A stretch of DNA of 14,999 nucleotides from SZUA-186 sp041552135 (GCA_041552135.1 JBFELL010000061.1:1-14999); one strand, 5' to 3'. Numbered from the stretch's first letter, positions 5,824-13,733 are shown. Notes: generated by a model not told the origin, from the sequence alone. Translations and numbers: made by a program.

Positions 5824-8443
5824 TGCCTGACCCCGTTTTATCCGGGGGCGTCAGCTCGAAGGCAAACGCCTGCTGCTCCAGCACGGTGGCGAGCAGCAGC
5901 TCGACACGTGCGGGGCTGCCGTGGGTGTCGAAGCGGCCCAGCCAGCGGCCAGCTTTATTTTCCAGGGCCGGGTGCGGCACCCAGAGGCCCTCGCCCCGGG
6001 CGTTATAGGCGTTGACTGCCAGCAGCGCGGGCTGGCGGGTGCCGAAATCGAGGCTGAAGCCCTTGTCGTCGACGCGTTGCAGGGTAACGGCGTCCTCCCC
6101 TGCCCCGGCCTGCGTGCCCACCTCCATAGACTCGATGAACACCGACCGGATCGCCTGCGGCAGCTGCAGGTGCAGCCGGCCTTTCAGCGTGCGGATGTCG
6201 GCGACCTCGGCCCGGGTCTCGAGGTGCAGGCTGGCCTGGCCCTGCAGGCGTGTCTTGTCCTGCCAGTCCTCGCCGAGCTGCAGCACCTCGCGCACCGCCT
6301 GTTCGCCGATCAGGTTCTCGCCGGCGGCATTCTCGACGGCGGTTACTTCCAGCGCCAGGGCGGCCAGGCTGTCGGCCAGTCCCGGCACGAGCGGCGCGTA
6401 GACCCTGAACCCGGCCTGCAGCCCGAAAAAGGACTGCATGCGGTTCAGTGTGATGCGGAACGGGCCCGTCCCGGTCTCGGCCAGGCTGTCGGTCGCGTCT
6501 TCCGGCACTGACGGAGCGCCTTTGAACTCACGCTGCAGCTCGGCCAGGCTGTAGGTCGGCACCCTGACCGGCGCCTGTGTGGTTTCGCTTTGCGTGACGC
6601 GTGGCCGGACACGGGAGAGCTCGAACGGAAAGCGTTGTTCGGCATCACTCAGGGCCAGCACCAGCTCGGCGACCGCCACTTCGCCGGCGTAGCTCTGGCT
6701 TTTCGACTGGCCTTCGCCGAACAGGAAACCGCTCGACAGGCTCGACGTCCCGCTCAGGGGCTGGGCACCGGCGTTCAGGCCCCGCACGGCCAGCAGGCGG
6801 CGGGGATCGCCGTAGACCTTGTAGTCCAGCGTATCGGTGGCGGTGCGGTTGAGCACGACGCGGATGCCGTCGCGGTCGATGCGCTGTTCCTGTTCCAGGG
6901 CGGCCAGCTGCAGGCGCTCCGTTGTGACCGGCAACAGCAGCTCGACGCGCCCGTGAATGCGGTGAATGTCCGCCTGCCGGACGCCGGCCTTCAGGCGCAC
7001 GCGCTTCTCGCCGCGCACGCTGTTACTGAAATGCGGACTGTCGATCGCGGCCGGCAGCGGGTTGCGTTCCCGGCCGCAGGTCTCGGTGCGCAGCAGCTCC
7101 TTGCCCTGTGCATCGGTGACGCTTTCCACATAGAGCTGCACGCGCCCCTTGCCCTTGCCCAGGTTGGGGATGCCGCGGTGCACGGCGCTGACGGTCAACA
7201 CCAGGCCCGCGTCTTCGCCATCGCCCAGCTCGACGGCGCTCAGGCGGATGCCAAACGGCCCGCTGACGGTGTCGGCCCCGGGCAGAAACGGCGGCTCGGC
7301 CCGGTAGGCCGGCAGGGCCTCCGGCGAGACCCTGGCCAGGAACCGCGCGGGGTTCTCGTCGAGGCGCTCCTGCGGCGCGGCGGCTGCCTCCGTGGATGGC
7401 GCGACTTGCAGGCCGGCGCCGCGGAACATCAGGCCGAGCAACTCCTGCGGGAGTTTTGCGGCCTCCTCGAACCAGGCCCGGTCGACGCTGGCCTGCATCA
7501 GCAGGGCGCCCTGCGCCTCGCTCACCGACACGGCATCATGCAGGCGTGCCACGGTGGGCAGCTGTTTGCCCCATTGCTGTTTCGAATCCAGCAGGGCCGC
7601 CTGCCAGCCGTTCACCGCGGCACTCGCGGCCACGGCATCCTCGCCGGCCAGCATCATTTCGAACCGGGTGCGGAACGGCAACGGCCACAGACCCATGCCG
7701 AAGTAGACTTCGTTGAACGCCTCCAGCGCGTCATGCGCCTGGCTGACCGGCCGCTGGATCAAGGGGTTGCCGGTCTCCGGCGCCTGGTCGGGCACGAACA
7801 GCGCCAGGCTGCCGACCTGGGTGGCGCGAAAATCACGCCAGCGCGCGAGATTGCGCTGCGCCGGGGACTGCGCAGTGAGGCGGGCGAGTAATGCCGGCAG
7901 GCGCACGGGGTCGGCGGCGACGATCAGGCCATCACTGATATATACGCTCCAGGGTTGCGACCACTCGCAGGTGTCGACGTTTTGCCTGCGGACGCGCCAG
8001 ACCGCGGGATCGATCTCCGGCGTATGGCTGAGCTCGTAGTCGTCTTCCAGCCCGGCCAGTACCTTTGCCCTGTCAAAGTGCCCGAGCACCGCCAGCGCAT
8101 AACCGGGCTGTTCGTTGGCGTCCAGGTAGAAGGCGAAGACCAGGTGACCGAGGTCGCGGCGCGGATCGATGCCGGCGGCCTGCAGGCGGGCGAAGGGGGT
8201 GCCGGCCAGCAGTCCCTGTTGCGCGGCGCCGGCCGTGTCCGGCGCACCCAGGAAGGCATCTTCCAGCCGCACGGCGTGCGCGATGCTGACGCTGCCGAGG
8301 GCGACCAGCGCGTGTGTGGCGAGCGCTTCCTCGGCCATCAGCAGCGCCGGGGGATGCTCGACGCTGACGTAATGGTCCCAGGCCCTGAAGCCGGTGACCG
8401 CCAGAAACACAACGATGGCGAGTCCTGCAAGTTGCTTGATCAT
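5804..8443 (-). CDS. Large membrane-anchored protein with duplicated C-terminal module (unknown)
   Basis: I do not recognise this 879-residue protein with certainty. Residues 1-20 (MIKQLAGLAIVVFLAVTGFR) form an uncleaved signal anchor or signal peptide, so the rest is probably periplasmic. Residues about 30-360 are a mixed domain with segments such as FARLQAAGIDPRRDLGHLVF and VYISDGLIVAADPVRLPAL. The C-terminal half contains two related modules, about 395-630 and 660-879. Each begins with GPF-x-I-x-L. Each then has a VxxAxGxxLL-like segment, an ADIHRIHGRVELLLP / ADIRTLKGRLHLQLP match, an LLAV-x5-NA-x-G-x-x-L match, and ends in a VELLLA...FAFEL-type strand. Beta-rich modules of this kind suggest binding, not catalysis. 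Start: ATG at 8443 is preferred; an upstream TTG (8464) would add seven residues. The last codons lie in a REP-like repeat. It stands alone between convergent or divergent neighbours. Confidence 0.75.
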   Translation of the reverse strand: MIKQLAGLAIVVFLAVTGFRAWDHYVSVEHPPALLMAEEALATHALVALGSVSIAHAVRLEDAFLGAPDTAGAAQQGLLAGTPFARLQAAGIDPRRDLGHLVFAFYLDANEQPGYALAVLGHFDRAKVLAGLEDDYELSHTPEIDPAVWRVRRQNVDTCEWSQPWSVYISDGLIVAADPVRLPALLARLTAQSPAQRNLARWRDFRATQVGSLALFVPDQAPETGNPLIQRPVSQAHDALEAFNEVYFGMGLWPLPFRTRFEMMLAGEDAVAASAAVNGWQAALLDSKQQWGKQLPTVARLHDAVSVSEAQGALLMQASVDRAWFEEAAKLPQELLGLMFRGAGLQVAPSTEAAAAPQERLDENPARFLARVSPEALPAYRAEPPFLPGADTVSGPFGIRLSAVELGDGEDAGLVLTVSAVHRGIPNLGKGKGRVQLYVESVTDAQGKELLRTETCGRERNPLPAAIDSPHFSNSVRGEKRVRLKAGVRQADIHRIHGRVELLLPVTTERLQLAALEQEQRIDRDGIRVVLNRTATDTLDYKVYGDPRRLLAVRGLNAGAQPLSGTSSLSSGFLFGEGQSKSQSYAGEVAVAELVLALSDAEQRFPFELSRVRPRVTQSETTQAPVRVPTYSLAELQREFKGAPSVPEDATDSLAETGTGPFRITLNRMQSFFGLQAGFRVYAPLVPGLADSLAALALEVTAVENAAGENLIGEQAVREVLQLGEDWQDKTRLQGQASLHLETRAEVADIRTLKGRLHLQLPQAIRSVFIESMEVGTQAGAGEDAVTLQRVDDKGFSLDFGTRQPALLAVNAYNARGEGLWVPHPALENKAGRWLGRFDTHGSPARVELLLATVLEQQAFAFELTPPDKTGSGNSRNTP

Positions 8444-8511
8444 GGCAGATCTTTCCCCGGGCAATGATGGTGTTATGTGTCTTAACGGCCGGCAGCAGAA
8501 GGAGTGAATAC

Positions 8512-8533
8512 GCCACCGGCTAAAGCCGGTGGC
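8512..8533. repeat. Perfect inverted repeat (10-bp arms)
   Basis: GCCACCGGCT, a two-base AA loop, then AGCCGGTGGC. It lies about 70 bases upstream of the start of the minus-strand 879-residue protein and is probably a REP-type hairpin. A role as an operator or leader hairpin cannot be excluded. Confidence 0.6.
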
Positions 8534-8677
8534 TTCGGGTTACGGCTGCAAGCCGGATGGATCGGCCCATCCGGCCGATACAGCCCCCTCCCCCTCCGGG
8601 TGTATAAACCGGGGGAGGGCCGGGGAGAGGGAATCCAATAAACAGCTGATCTTCCTGATTCCGATCCCCTCATCCCG

Positions 8678-8700
8678 GCCTTCTCCCGCAGGGAGAAGGC
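8678..8700. repeat. Perfect inverted repeat (10-bp arms)
   Basis: GCCTTCTCCC, GCA loop, GGGAGAAGGC. There is no T-run on either side, so it is not a typical intrinsic terminator, and it is best read as a dispersed palindromic element. Confidence 0.6.
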
Positions 8701-8869
8701 ATGCAACCTTCCACAGCCAGGATAAATACCGCTAGATAGCCTTTCCATACATTCTGATCCGCCGCCTGAAGGCGGGGGGTTTACGGGTCCCCTGTCGGGG
8801 ACTAAAAATGGCGACTTATGGTGTTCCGTAGCCACCGGGTGTAGCCTGTGTCGGCGGGTCAACACTCCC

Positions 8870-10642
8870 ATGAACCAGCTACAAAAATATCTGCAATCCC
8901 TTCGGCAGCACGCGTCCCCGAAAACGCGTGCCCTCGAGCAGGCGCTGGACGCGGTTCGCGAGGCACATGTCACTGCCAGTATGGATCTGGCAAAGGCGCA
9001 GGAGGATCTGCGGCGTGCCCGTGAAGATGACGCGCAGTTGCTTGCCGGGCTGCAGCAGCAGCTGGGACAGATCGAATCGGAGCGCGCTCCGGTGCGTGAG
9101 CAGATCGAGCATCTGGAGCGATCCCTGGCCAAGGTGGAACAGCGCCAGCAGTCCACGCAGGCACACGCGGATGCGCTGGGGACAAGGCTCGACGAGGAGC
9201 GTAGCAGCGTGCGCGACCAGCTTGCGCAGATGCGGCATCTGCTGGCCGAGACCGAGCAGCGCCAGCAGTCCACGCAGGCACACGCGGATGCGCTGGAGAC
9301 AAGGCTCGGCGAGGAACGCAACCGGCATGAAGCCAGCCTGCATGCGACAGAAGCCAGTCTGACACGCATCCAGGAGGAACAGCAGTCCCTCCTGGCGCAG
9401 CAATCAGGGCTGGCCAGCACCCTTCAGGATGTCGCCACCCGCCTGCAGGACTCGCAGCAGGCGGATAACGCAAAGCCACCGCCGTCACGGCTGATGCTCG
9501 CCCTCATCGCCGGCGCGTTGCTGGTGGCCGGCAGCCTGGCCGGCGTGTTCATGGTCGAGCGCCTGCAGGACAGGCGCCAGGGGCTCGCCGTGGTGGAGCA
9601 GGATATGCACGCTATGCGCGCGTTTATGAAAACGCATATCGACAAGCAGGATGCAGCATTAAACGAACTCGCTCTGGCACTGAACAGGCCGGTCGCCGCC
9701 GGGCAGGTAGCTGCCGGGGAATCCCCCCCGGCGCGCGAGACGCAGATGCAGGGGACGGGCGAACAGCCGGCAGAGCGCGTTCCCTTCACACCGGATATCC
9801 GGGAGTTGCAGGCCAGCCTGATGTCGCTGGGTTATGACCTGGGTATAGCGAAGCCGAACGGTGAGCCGGGCGTCAAGACCCGGCAGGCGCTGCAGGAGTT
9901 CCGGCAGTTCTACCTGGCGGACAGTGATGCGCAGGATGATCTGGTCAGTGAACCGCTGGCCGCCCTGATCCTGAACTCGGCCGACCTTGTCAGGGCTGAT
10001 GCGGCGCGTTTCAGTATCGGCCGAGATGTCCTTGCCGCAATCCGGTTGGGCAGTATACGCACCGGTGTGGACTTTTCCTTTCTGATGGAGCTGGCCAGGC
10101 TCGAGAGCAATTTCAATCCGGCGGCGCGCGCACCCCGGTCATCGGCAAGCGGATTGTTCCAGTTCAGGGACCATGCCTGGCTGGAGGCGATCCGGACGTT
10201 TGGCGCCGGCTATGGCCTGCAGGATTATGCCGCACGGGTGGAACCGCTCGACGGCGGGGACCATGAACCGGACCGGATTGTACGCGACCCGCTGCAGCTG
10301 GAGGTGCTGGCGCTGCGTCTCAACCCGAGATTGTCCACCCTGATGATTGCGGAGAACATCAAGCGCAACCTGCAGATCCTGTCAGACAGGACCCGGCAAG
10401 CGCCCGGCCGGACCGACCTCTATCTGTCGCATTTCCTGGGCCCGGACGGCGCGGTGACGTTTCTCGGGAAACTCGATGACGAGCCCGCCGCCATTGCCGC
10501 GGATCTCTTCCCGCAAGAGGCCGAAAACAACCCGGGCGTGTTTCAGGGCCAGCGGCAACAGCCACGCACCGTGGCAGACGTGTACCGGCGCTTTGCACGG
10601 TGGTTCAACACCGGGCGCTACAACGGGCGTCATCCGGGCTGA
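8870..10642 (+). CDS. Coiled-coil, membrane-anchored lytic transglycosylase with peptidoglycan-binding domain
   Basis: A 590-residue protein with four parts. Residues 1-205 are a long charged coiled coil rich in Gln, Glu, Arg and Ala. It contains a 39-residue tandem repeat starting at 90 and 129. Residues about 208-230 (LMLALIAGALLVAGSLAGVF) form one membrane helix. Residues about 310-347 (IRELQASLMSLGYDLG..., then VKTRQALQEF) match a PG_binding_1 domain. Residues about 400-530 are an SLT (GH23-like) domain, with the catalytic glutamate probably E412 in ARLESNFNP and the GLFQF block following. Lytic transglycosylases cleave the MurNAc-GlcNAc bond to give 1,6-anhydro ends, so the C-terminal part should be periplasmic and the coiled coil cytoplasmic. 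The start at 8870 has no strong ribosome site. It is monocistronic here. Joining a cytoplasmic coiled coil to a periplasmic wall enzyme suggests a scaffold across the inner membrane. Confidence 0.82.
   Translation: MNQLQKYLQSLRQHASPKTRALEQALDAVREAHVTASMDLAKAQEDLRRAREDDAQLLAGLQQQLGQIESERAPVREQIEHLERSLAKVEQRQQSTQAHADALGTRLDEERSSVRDQLAQMRHLLAETEQRQQSTQAHADALETRLGEERNRHEASLHATEASLTRIQEEQQSLLAQQSGLASTLQDVATRLQDSQQADNAKPPPSRLMLALIAGALLVAGSLAGVFMVERLQDRRQGLAVVEQDMHAMRAFMKTHIDKQDAALNELALALNRPVAAGQVAAGESPPARETQMQGTGEQPAERVPFTPDIRELQASLMSLGYDLGIAKPNGEPGVKTRQALQEFRQFYLADSDAQDDLVSEPLAALILNSADLVRADAARFSIGRDVLAAIRLGSIRTGVDFSFLMELARLESNFNPAARAPRSSASGLFQFRDHAWLEAIRTFGAGYGLQDYAARVEPLDGGDHEPDRIVRDPLQLEVLALRLNPRLSTLMIAENIKRNLQILSDRTRQAPGRTDLYLSHFLGPDGAVTFLGKLDDEPAAIAADLFPQEAENNPGVFQGQRQQPRTVADVYRRFARWFNTGRYNGRHPG
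9137..9319. repeat. In-frame tandem repeat in the coiled-coil coding region
   Basis: Two 66-base copies (9137-9202 and 9254-9319), 117 bases apart, encode EQRQQSTQAHADALGTRLDE and EQRQQSTQAHADALETRLGE, each followed by ER. They differ at about five positions and share a 40-base identical core. The period of 39 residues is not a whole number of heptads (5.57), but it is close to an 11-residue hendecad pattern plus heptads. The near identity points to a recent duplication or gene conversion. Confidence 0.85.
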
Positions 10643-10664
10643 CCCGGTGCGGCCGGTTACGTAC

Positions 10665-10682
10665 ACGGGCCGCGCGGCCCGT
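10665..10682. terminator. Self-complementary hairpin after the transglycosylase gene
   Basis: ACGGGCCGCGCGGCCCGT reads identically on both strands: 7-bp arms with a GCGC loop, 22 bases after the stop codon at 10642. Position and strength would suit a transcript 3' end, but there is no following T-run, so the terminator call is tentative. Confidence 0.3.
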
Positions 10683-10762
10683 AAGGGCGTCATGCCCCCG
10701 TCTGTCGAGGATTGCCACCGGGCGGCGTGCAAGCGAATGTGTTCACCACGGGCTGCCAGCGC

Positions 10763-10785
10763 GTCACGGCTGAAGCCGCGCCTGC
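10763..10785. repeat. REP-like repeat, degenerate copy 3
   Basis: GTCACGGCTGAAGCCGCGCC shares GGCTGAAGCCGCGCCTGC with copy 1. One arm has A in place of G (CACGGC instead of CGCGGC), so the stem is imperfect. The GTGTTGCGGGAA extension of copies 1 and 2 is missing. Confidence 0.55.
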
Positions 10786-10812
10786 CGGGGATCTTGATAA
10801 GCGTACAGTCCT

Positions 10813-10846
10813 GCAGGTTGGGCACGCTGCGCTTTGCCCAACCTGC
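10813..10846. repeat. Strong inverted repeat (11-bp arms)
   Basis: GCAGGTTGGGC (10813-10823) and GCCCAACCTGC (10836-10846) pair perfectly around a 12-base loop. It lies between two convergent genes, so it could serve as a bidirectional 3' element. It also resembles dispersed TTGGGC...GCCCAA intergenic repeats that I recall from other proteobacterial genomes; that comparison was not checked. Confidence 0.6.
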
Positions 10847-10977
10847 CCGGTCACCTGTGCCCGAGCAACATCACACCCGGGCAGGAGGCAATTCATCCGC
10901 GATGCGGAATCGCAGGGGACGGTGAGCTGGCTGGGTGTGCCCCGGCTGTCACCGCCCCCTCGGCGGGAAGAGCGGTG

Positions 10978-11331
10978 TTACATGTGGTCGCGGCCCGGAC
11001 CGAGCAACGGACAGAGGAAGTAGTGGTCCTCTGCGTCCTGCTCGCCATTTTCGTTCAGGTCCACCCACCAGCGACCGCCGAGATGGCCGGGTTCACCGGG
11101 ACCGAATTCCGTCTCCAGCCCGTTCTCGTCCGGTATCAGCTGCTGGAACCTGCCCTTCGCCGGCAGCGGGTCGGCGACGACGATCGAGTCGTAGTACAGG
11201 CCCTGTGACGTAACGTAGATGACCGGGCCAGTGCCGCGTCCGGTCTCGCGCTCCTTGGCCTGCACGGCGGCCGGGGCCAGCAGTGCAGCACCGAGCAGGC
11301 AGGCGGAGGCGGAAAATATCGATGTCTTCAT
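10978..11331 (-). CDS. Small secreted protein with EF-hand-like acidic loop (hypothetical)
   Basis: A 117-residue protein. Residues 1-25 (MKTSIFSASACLLGAALLAP...AVQA) are a clear signal peptide with an AQA-type cleavage site, giving a mature chain of about 92 residues. The mature part contains VIYVTSQGLYYDSIVVADPL and, near the end, GGRWWVDLNENGEQDAEDHY. D91-x-N93-x-N95-G-x-Q98-D99-x-x-D102 has the ligand spacing of a single EF-hand calcium loop, although the flanking helices are not evident. It keeps one cysteine (C107). I do not recognise a named family. The start ATG at 11331 is well supported by GGAGAG (minus strand, 11344-11339) with a 7-base spacer; an in-frame start five codons further upstream would lie before that site. 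The gene is 73 bases downstream of the sensor kinase stop on the same strand, so it may be co-transcribed with the two-component genes or be their target. Confidence 0.7.
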   Translation of the reverse strand: MKTSIFSASACLLGAALLAPAAVQAKERETGRGTGPVIYVTSQGLYYDSIVVADPLPAKGRFQQLIPDENGLETEFGPGEPGHLGGRWWVDLNENGEQDAEDHYFLCPLLGPGRDHM

Positions 11332-11404
11332 GATAGAACTCTCCATTGATTGTTAACGGGAGTTCAGTATCAGCGCGGGCCTTCACACGCATATCCCGTA
11401 TTTA

Positions 11405-12886
11405 TCACGAATTCATAACAATCGGCCCTGCCGGTATGCGGAATGAGAATGTCGTACCCCTGTCCAGCTTGCTGCTGACCTTGATGACGCTGCCATGCAA
11501 CTCGAGTATGCGCTTGACGATGGCGAGGCCGAGTCCGGCGCTGTTGCTGGCGGAGCGGTTCTTGTCCTGCTGGTAGAAACGTTCGAATATCCTCGGCACG
11601 TCCTCGGCCGGAATGCCGCAGCCGCTGTCCGTGACCTGCACGGCGACATTGCCCGAATCGACATCGACACCGACGTCGATGCGGCCGCCGGCCGGCGTGT
11701 GCCGCAACCCGTTTTCCAGCAGGTTTTCCAGCACCCGCTGCATCATGGCGATGTCGCCGTACACCGGCGGCGCCTGCGGGTTGAGGCGCGCGTTGAGCCG
11801 GATCGACCGTTCCCGGGCACGCAGCTGGAATTTCTGTGTCACGTCCTGCACCAGCTCGCACATCGAGAAGGGTTCGGAGTAGACCACCGACTTGCAGGCG
11901 TCGAGCCGCGCCAGTTCAAACAGCTCCTCCACCATCCGGCCCAGCCGCTGGCTGTGGCTGAGGGCCGTCTGCAGGTACTGCTGCTGCTCCTCGCCGGAGA
12001 GTTCCGCATGCTTGAGCTGCAGGGTCTCGAGGTAGCCGCGCATGGTCGTCAGCGGCGTGCGCAGGTCATGCGAGATGTTCGCCACCATCTCGCGGCGCAC
12101 GTCGTCCATCTGCCTGAGCTCGCGGATCTGCGAAGTGATCCTGTCGGCCATGGCATTGAACTGCTGCCCGAGGACATCGATCTCGTCATCGGTCGTGCCC
12201 GGGTAGCGGACGGCCTCGCGCCGCTCGCCGCCCTCCCTGGCATAGCGGTGCATGACGTTTCCCAGGGTCCGCAGACGGCGCGTCTGGAAGGCAAACACCA
12301 GCAGGCCGCCCGTCAGTGCGGCCACCAGCGCGACCAGCAGCACCAGCAGGGTGGAATCCAGGATATAGCTGTCGCCGAGCATCTGCACCACGTGGTCGTA
12401 CTGCTCGCCGCCCAGCACGATATACAGGTAGCCCTGCAGGCCGTCGCGGTCAACGATGCGGGCGGCCGAGAATACCTTCCGGCCATCGGGATTGCGCGGG
12501 TCGTCGCCCTTCAGCGGGAACCTGGCATTGCCGTCGAGAAACCGCGTCAGCGGGGCGAGATCCACCTGCGTGCGCCTGACCTTGCCGGCCGGCGCGGAAT
12601 AGCCGATGACCGCCCCCTGCGCATCGAGCAGGTAGAGCTCGATGCTGGGGTTGATCACCATCAGCTGGTGAAACAACCGGTCGAGCGCCTGGCGGTTGAC
12701 CTGCCGCGCCTGGATCAGCGGCTGTTCGGCAACGATGTGCGCGGCCAGTTCGCGGTTGAGTTTCTGGGCGACCTCCTGCTGGTAGAGCGTGCTCGATTTC
12801 CCGATGAGATGGATCAGGGCGAGGCCGACCAGGCTCAGCAGGATGAACAGCGTCAGTGCCAGCCGGCTGTAGAGGGTGCGGAACAT
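11405..12886 (-). CDS. Sensor histidine kinase of an OmpR-type two-component system
   Basis: A 493-residue inner-membrane kinase. TM1 is at about 8-29, a periplasmic sensor domain of about 150 residues lies at 30-178, and TM2 is at about 179-201. A HAMP linker (about 201-255) follows. The HisKA dimerisation domain carries the phospho-acceptor H273 in ANISHDLRTPLT. The HATPase domain has an N box (LENLLENGLRH, N388/N392), a G1 box (DSGCGIP, 420-426), an F box (IFERFY) and a G2 box (SAGLGLAIVK, 449-458). All key kinase residues are present, so it should be active. The signal is unknown; the sensor region has no domain I can name. The start ATG at 12886 overlaps the regulator stop in TGATG, meaning coupled translation; a GTG one codon upstream is possible. 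The partner is the regulator encoded directly upstream. Confidence 0.92.
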   Translation of the reverse strand: MFRTLYSRLALTLFILLSLVGLALIHLIGKSSTLYQQEVAQKLNRELAAHIVAEQPLIQARQVNRQALDRLFHQLMVINPSIELYLLDAQGAVIGYSAPAGKVRRTQVDLAPLTRFLDGNARFPLKGDDPRNPDGRKVFSAARIVDRDGLQGYLYIVLGGEQYDHVVQMLGDSYILDSTLLVLLVALVAALTGGLLVFAFQTRRLRTLGNVMHRYAREGGERREAVRYPGTTDDEIDVLGQQFNAMADRITSQIRELRQMDDVRREMVANISHDLRTPLTTMRGYLETLQLKHAELSGEEQQQYLQTALSHSQRLGRMVEELFELARLDACKSVVYSEPFSMCELVQDVTQKFQLRARERSIRLNARLNPQAPPVYGDIAMMQRVLENLLENGLRHTPAGGRIDVGVDVDSGNVAVQVTDSGCGIPAEDVPRIFERFYQQDKNRSASNSAGLGLAIVKRILELHGSVIKVSSKLDRGTTFSFRIPAGPIVMNS

Positions 12887-13611
12887 CACGCGGCACCCCG
12901 CCCGGCATCAGCGCCGGAGAACTTGTAGCCGACGCCCCACACGGTGATCACGTAGCGCGGTTTTGCCGGGTCCGCCTCGATCTTGCCGCGCAGGCGGTTG
13001 ATATGGGAATTGACGGTATGTTCGTAGCCGGCGTGCCCGTAACCCCACACACTGTCCAGCAACTGGCCGCGGGTAAATACCCGCCCCGGGTTGCTGGCGA
13101 AATGCCACAGCAGGTCGAACTCCTTTGCAGTGAGTTCGATCCTGTCGTCGCGCAGCTGCACCTGGCGCCTGTCCGGATCCAGGCTCAGCTCGCCGAACTG
13201 CAGCAGGGCGGCAGGCCGTGTTGCGGGTGAGGACTGGTACTGGTCGGCCCTGCGTAGCATCGCGCCGACCCGCGCCACCAGTTCCGGCACGCTGAAGGGC
13301 TTGGTCAGGTAATCATCCGCTCCCACTTCCAGGCCGAGCACGCGGTCCAGCTCGGTGGTCCTCGCGGTCAGCATCAGTACCGGCGTGTAGACCTGCTTGC
13401 TGCGTAGCCGCCGGCAGACATCCAGGCCGTCGACGCCGGGCAGCATCAGGTCCAGGATCACCAGGTGGTACTGGCCGGCAAGCGCCAGCTCCAGGCCGGT
13501 CGCACCATCGGCAGCATGATCGACGTCCATCTGCTTGCTGCGCAGGTTCAGCATCACCAGGCGGGCGATGTCCGCACTGTCCTCGATTACCAGAATCTTT
13601 TTTTTAGCCAT
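12886..13611 (-). CDS. OmpR/PhoB-family response regulator
   Basis: A 241-residue DNA-binding regulator. The receiver domain (about 5-118) has the acidic pair E10/D11, the phospho-acceptor D54 in LVILDLMLPG, T82 and K104 in the TKPF block. A winged-helix trans_reg_C domain (about 140-236) follows, with ELTAKEFDLLWHFASNPG and the wing region TVNSHINRLRGKIE...YVITVWGVGYKF, all typical of the OmpR/PhoB class. It is phosphorylated by the adjacent kinase and then binds direct repeats in promoters. The start is ATG at 13611 (MAKKKILVIED); the ribosome site is weak. A TTG further upstream (13644) would add eleven residues with no family match. Its targets are not visible; the small secreted protein at 10978-11331 is a reasonable candidate. 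Confidence 0.92.
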   Translation of the reverse strand: MAKKKILVIEDSADIARLVMLNLRSKQMDVDHAADGATGLELALAGQYHLVILDLMLPGVDGLDVCRRLRSKQVYTPVLMLTARTTELDRVLGLEVGADDYLTKPFSVPELVARVGAMLRRADQYQSSPATRPAALLQFGELSLDPDRRQVQLRDDRIELTAKEFDLLWHFASNPGRVFTRGQLLDSVWGYGHAGYEHTVNSHINRLRGKIEADPAKPRYVITVWGVGYKFSGADAGRGAA

Positions 13612-13710
13612 AATTGAAGCCGCGCCCGACCACGGCCGGCGCAATACCCGTAAACAGCAACGTGTATGGCATCCTATCAGCCAGTTATCACGGAAAAGTC
13701 ACAATCCCCC

Positions 13711-13733
13711 CCAAAGGGGACAGGTCTATATGC
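13711..13733. repeat. Degenerate AAAGGGGACAG repeat
   Basis: CCAAAGGGGACAGGTCTATA followed by TGC matches the first 13 bases of the repeat unit at 13946-13970 exactly and diverges after that. It looks like a decayed or variant copy of the same family. Confidence 0.55.

Larger units (their letters stand above)
8444..8869. other. Gene-free divergent region rich in perfect palindromes
   Basis: The 426 bases between divergent genes hold no convincing gene. Five hairpins are visible. (1) 8512-8521/8524-8533, GCCACCGGCT-AA-AGCCGGTGGC, 10-bp perfect arms. (2) 8552-8560/8567-8575, 9-bp arms. (3) 8678-8687/8691-8700, GCCTTCTCCC-GCA-GGGAGAAGGC, 10-bp perfect arms. (4) 8762-8766/8771-8775 with TGAA loop. 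(5) 8787-8792/8797-8802, GTCCCC-TGTC-GGGGAC. Between (2) and (3) lies an imperfect C-rich/G-rich inverted repeat (about 8584-8624). The five sequences differ from one another, so this is a patchwork of repeat types. Promoters for both flanking genes should lie here, but I see no clear pair. Confidence 0.6.
10643..10977. other. Convergent intergenic region with hairpins
   Basis: The 335 bases between the transglycosylase gene (plus) and the small secreted protein gene (minus) contain no convincing gene. They hold an 18-base perfect palindrome just after the transglycosylase stop (10665-10682), a third REP-like core (10763-10785) and a strong hairpin with 11-bp arms (10813-10846). A weaker inverted repeat (10920-10925/10949-10954) lies just after the minus-strand gene. 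None has a T-run, so factor-independent termination is not obvious. Confidence 0.5.

Noticed and set aside
6590..7891. 433-codon plus-strand open frame
   Set aside because: Antisense to the 879-residue protein; Gln/Ala/Arg-rich without recognisable motifs, while the minus-strand protein shows an anchor and duplicated modules.
8584..8624. Perfect hairpin in the C-rich/G-rich stretch
   Set aside because: Arms match only with gaps (CCCCCTCCCCCTCCGG against CCGGGGGAGGG), so it was mentioned but not listed as a separate feature.
11495..12928. 477-codon plus-strand open frame
   Set aside because: Antisense to the histidine kinase, whose H, N, G1, F and G2 boxes are unambiguous.
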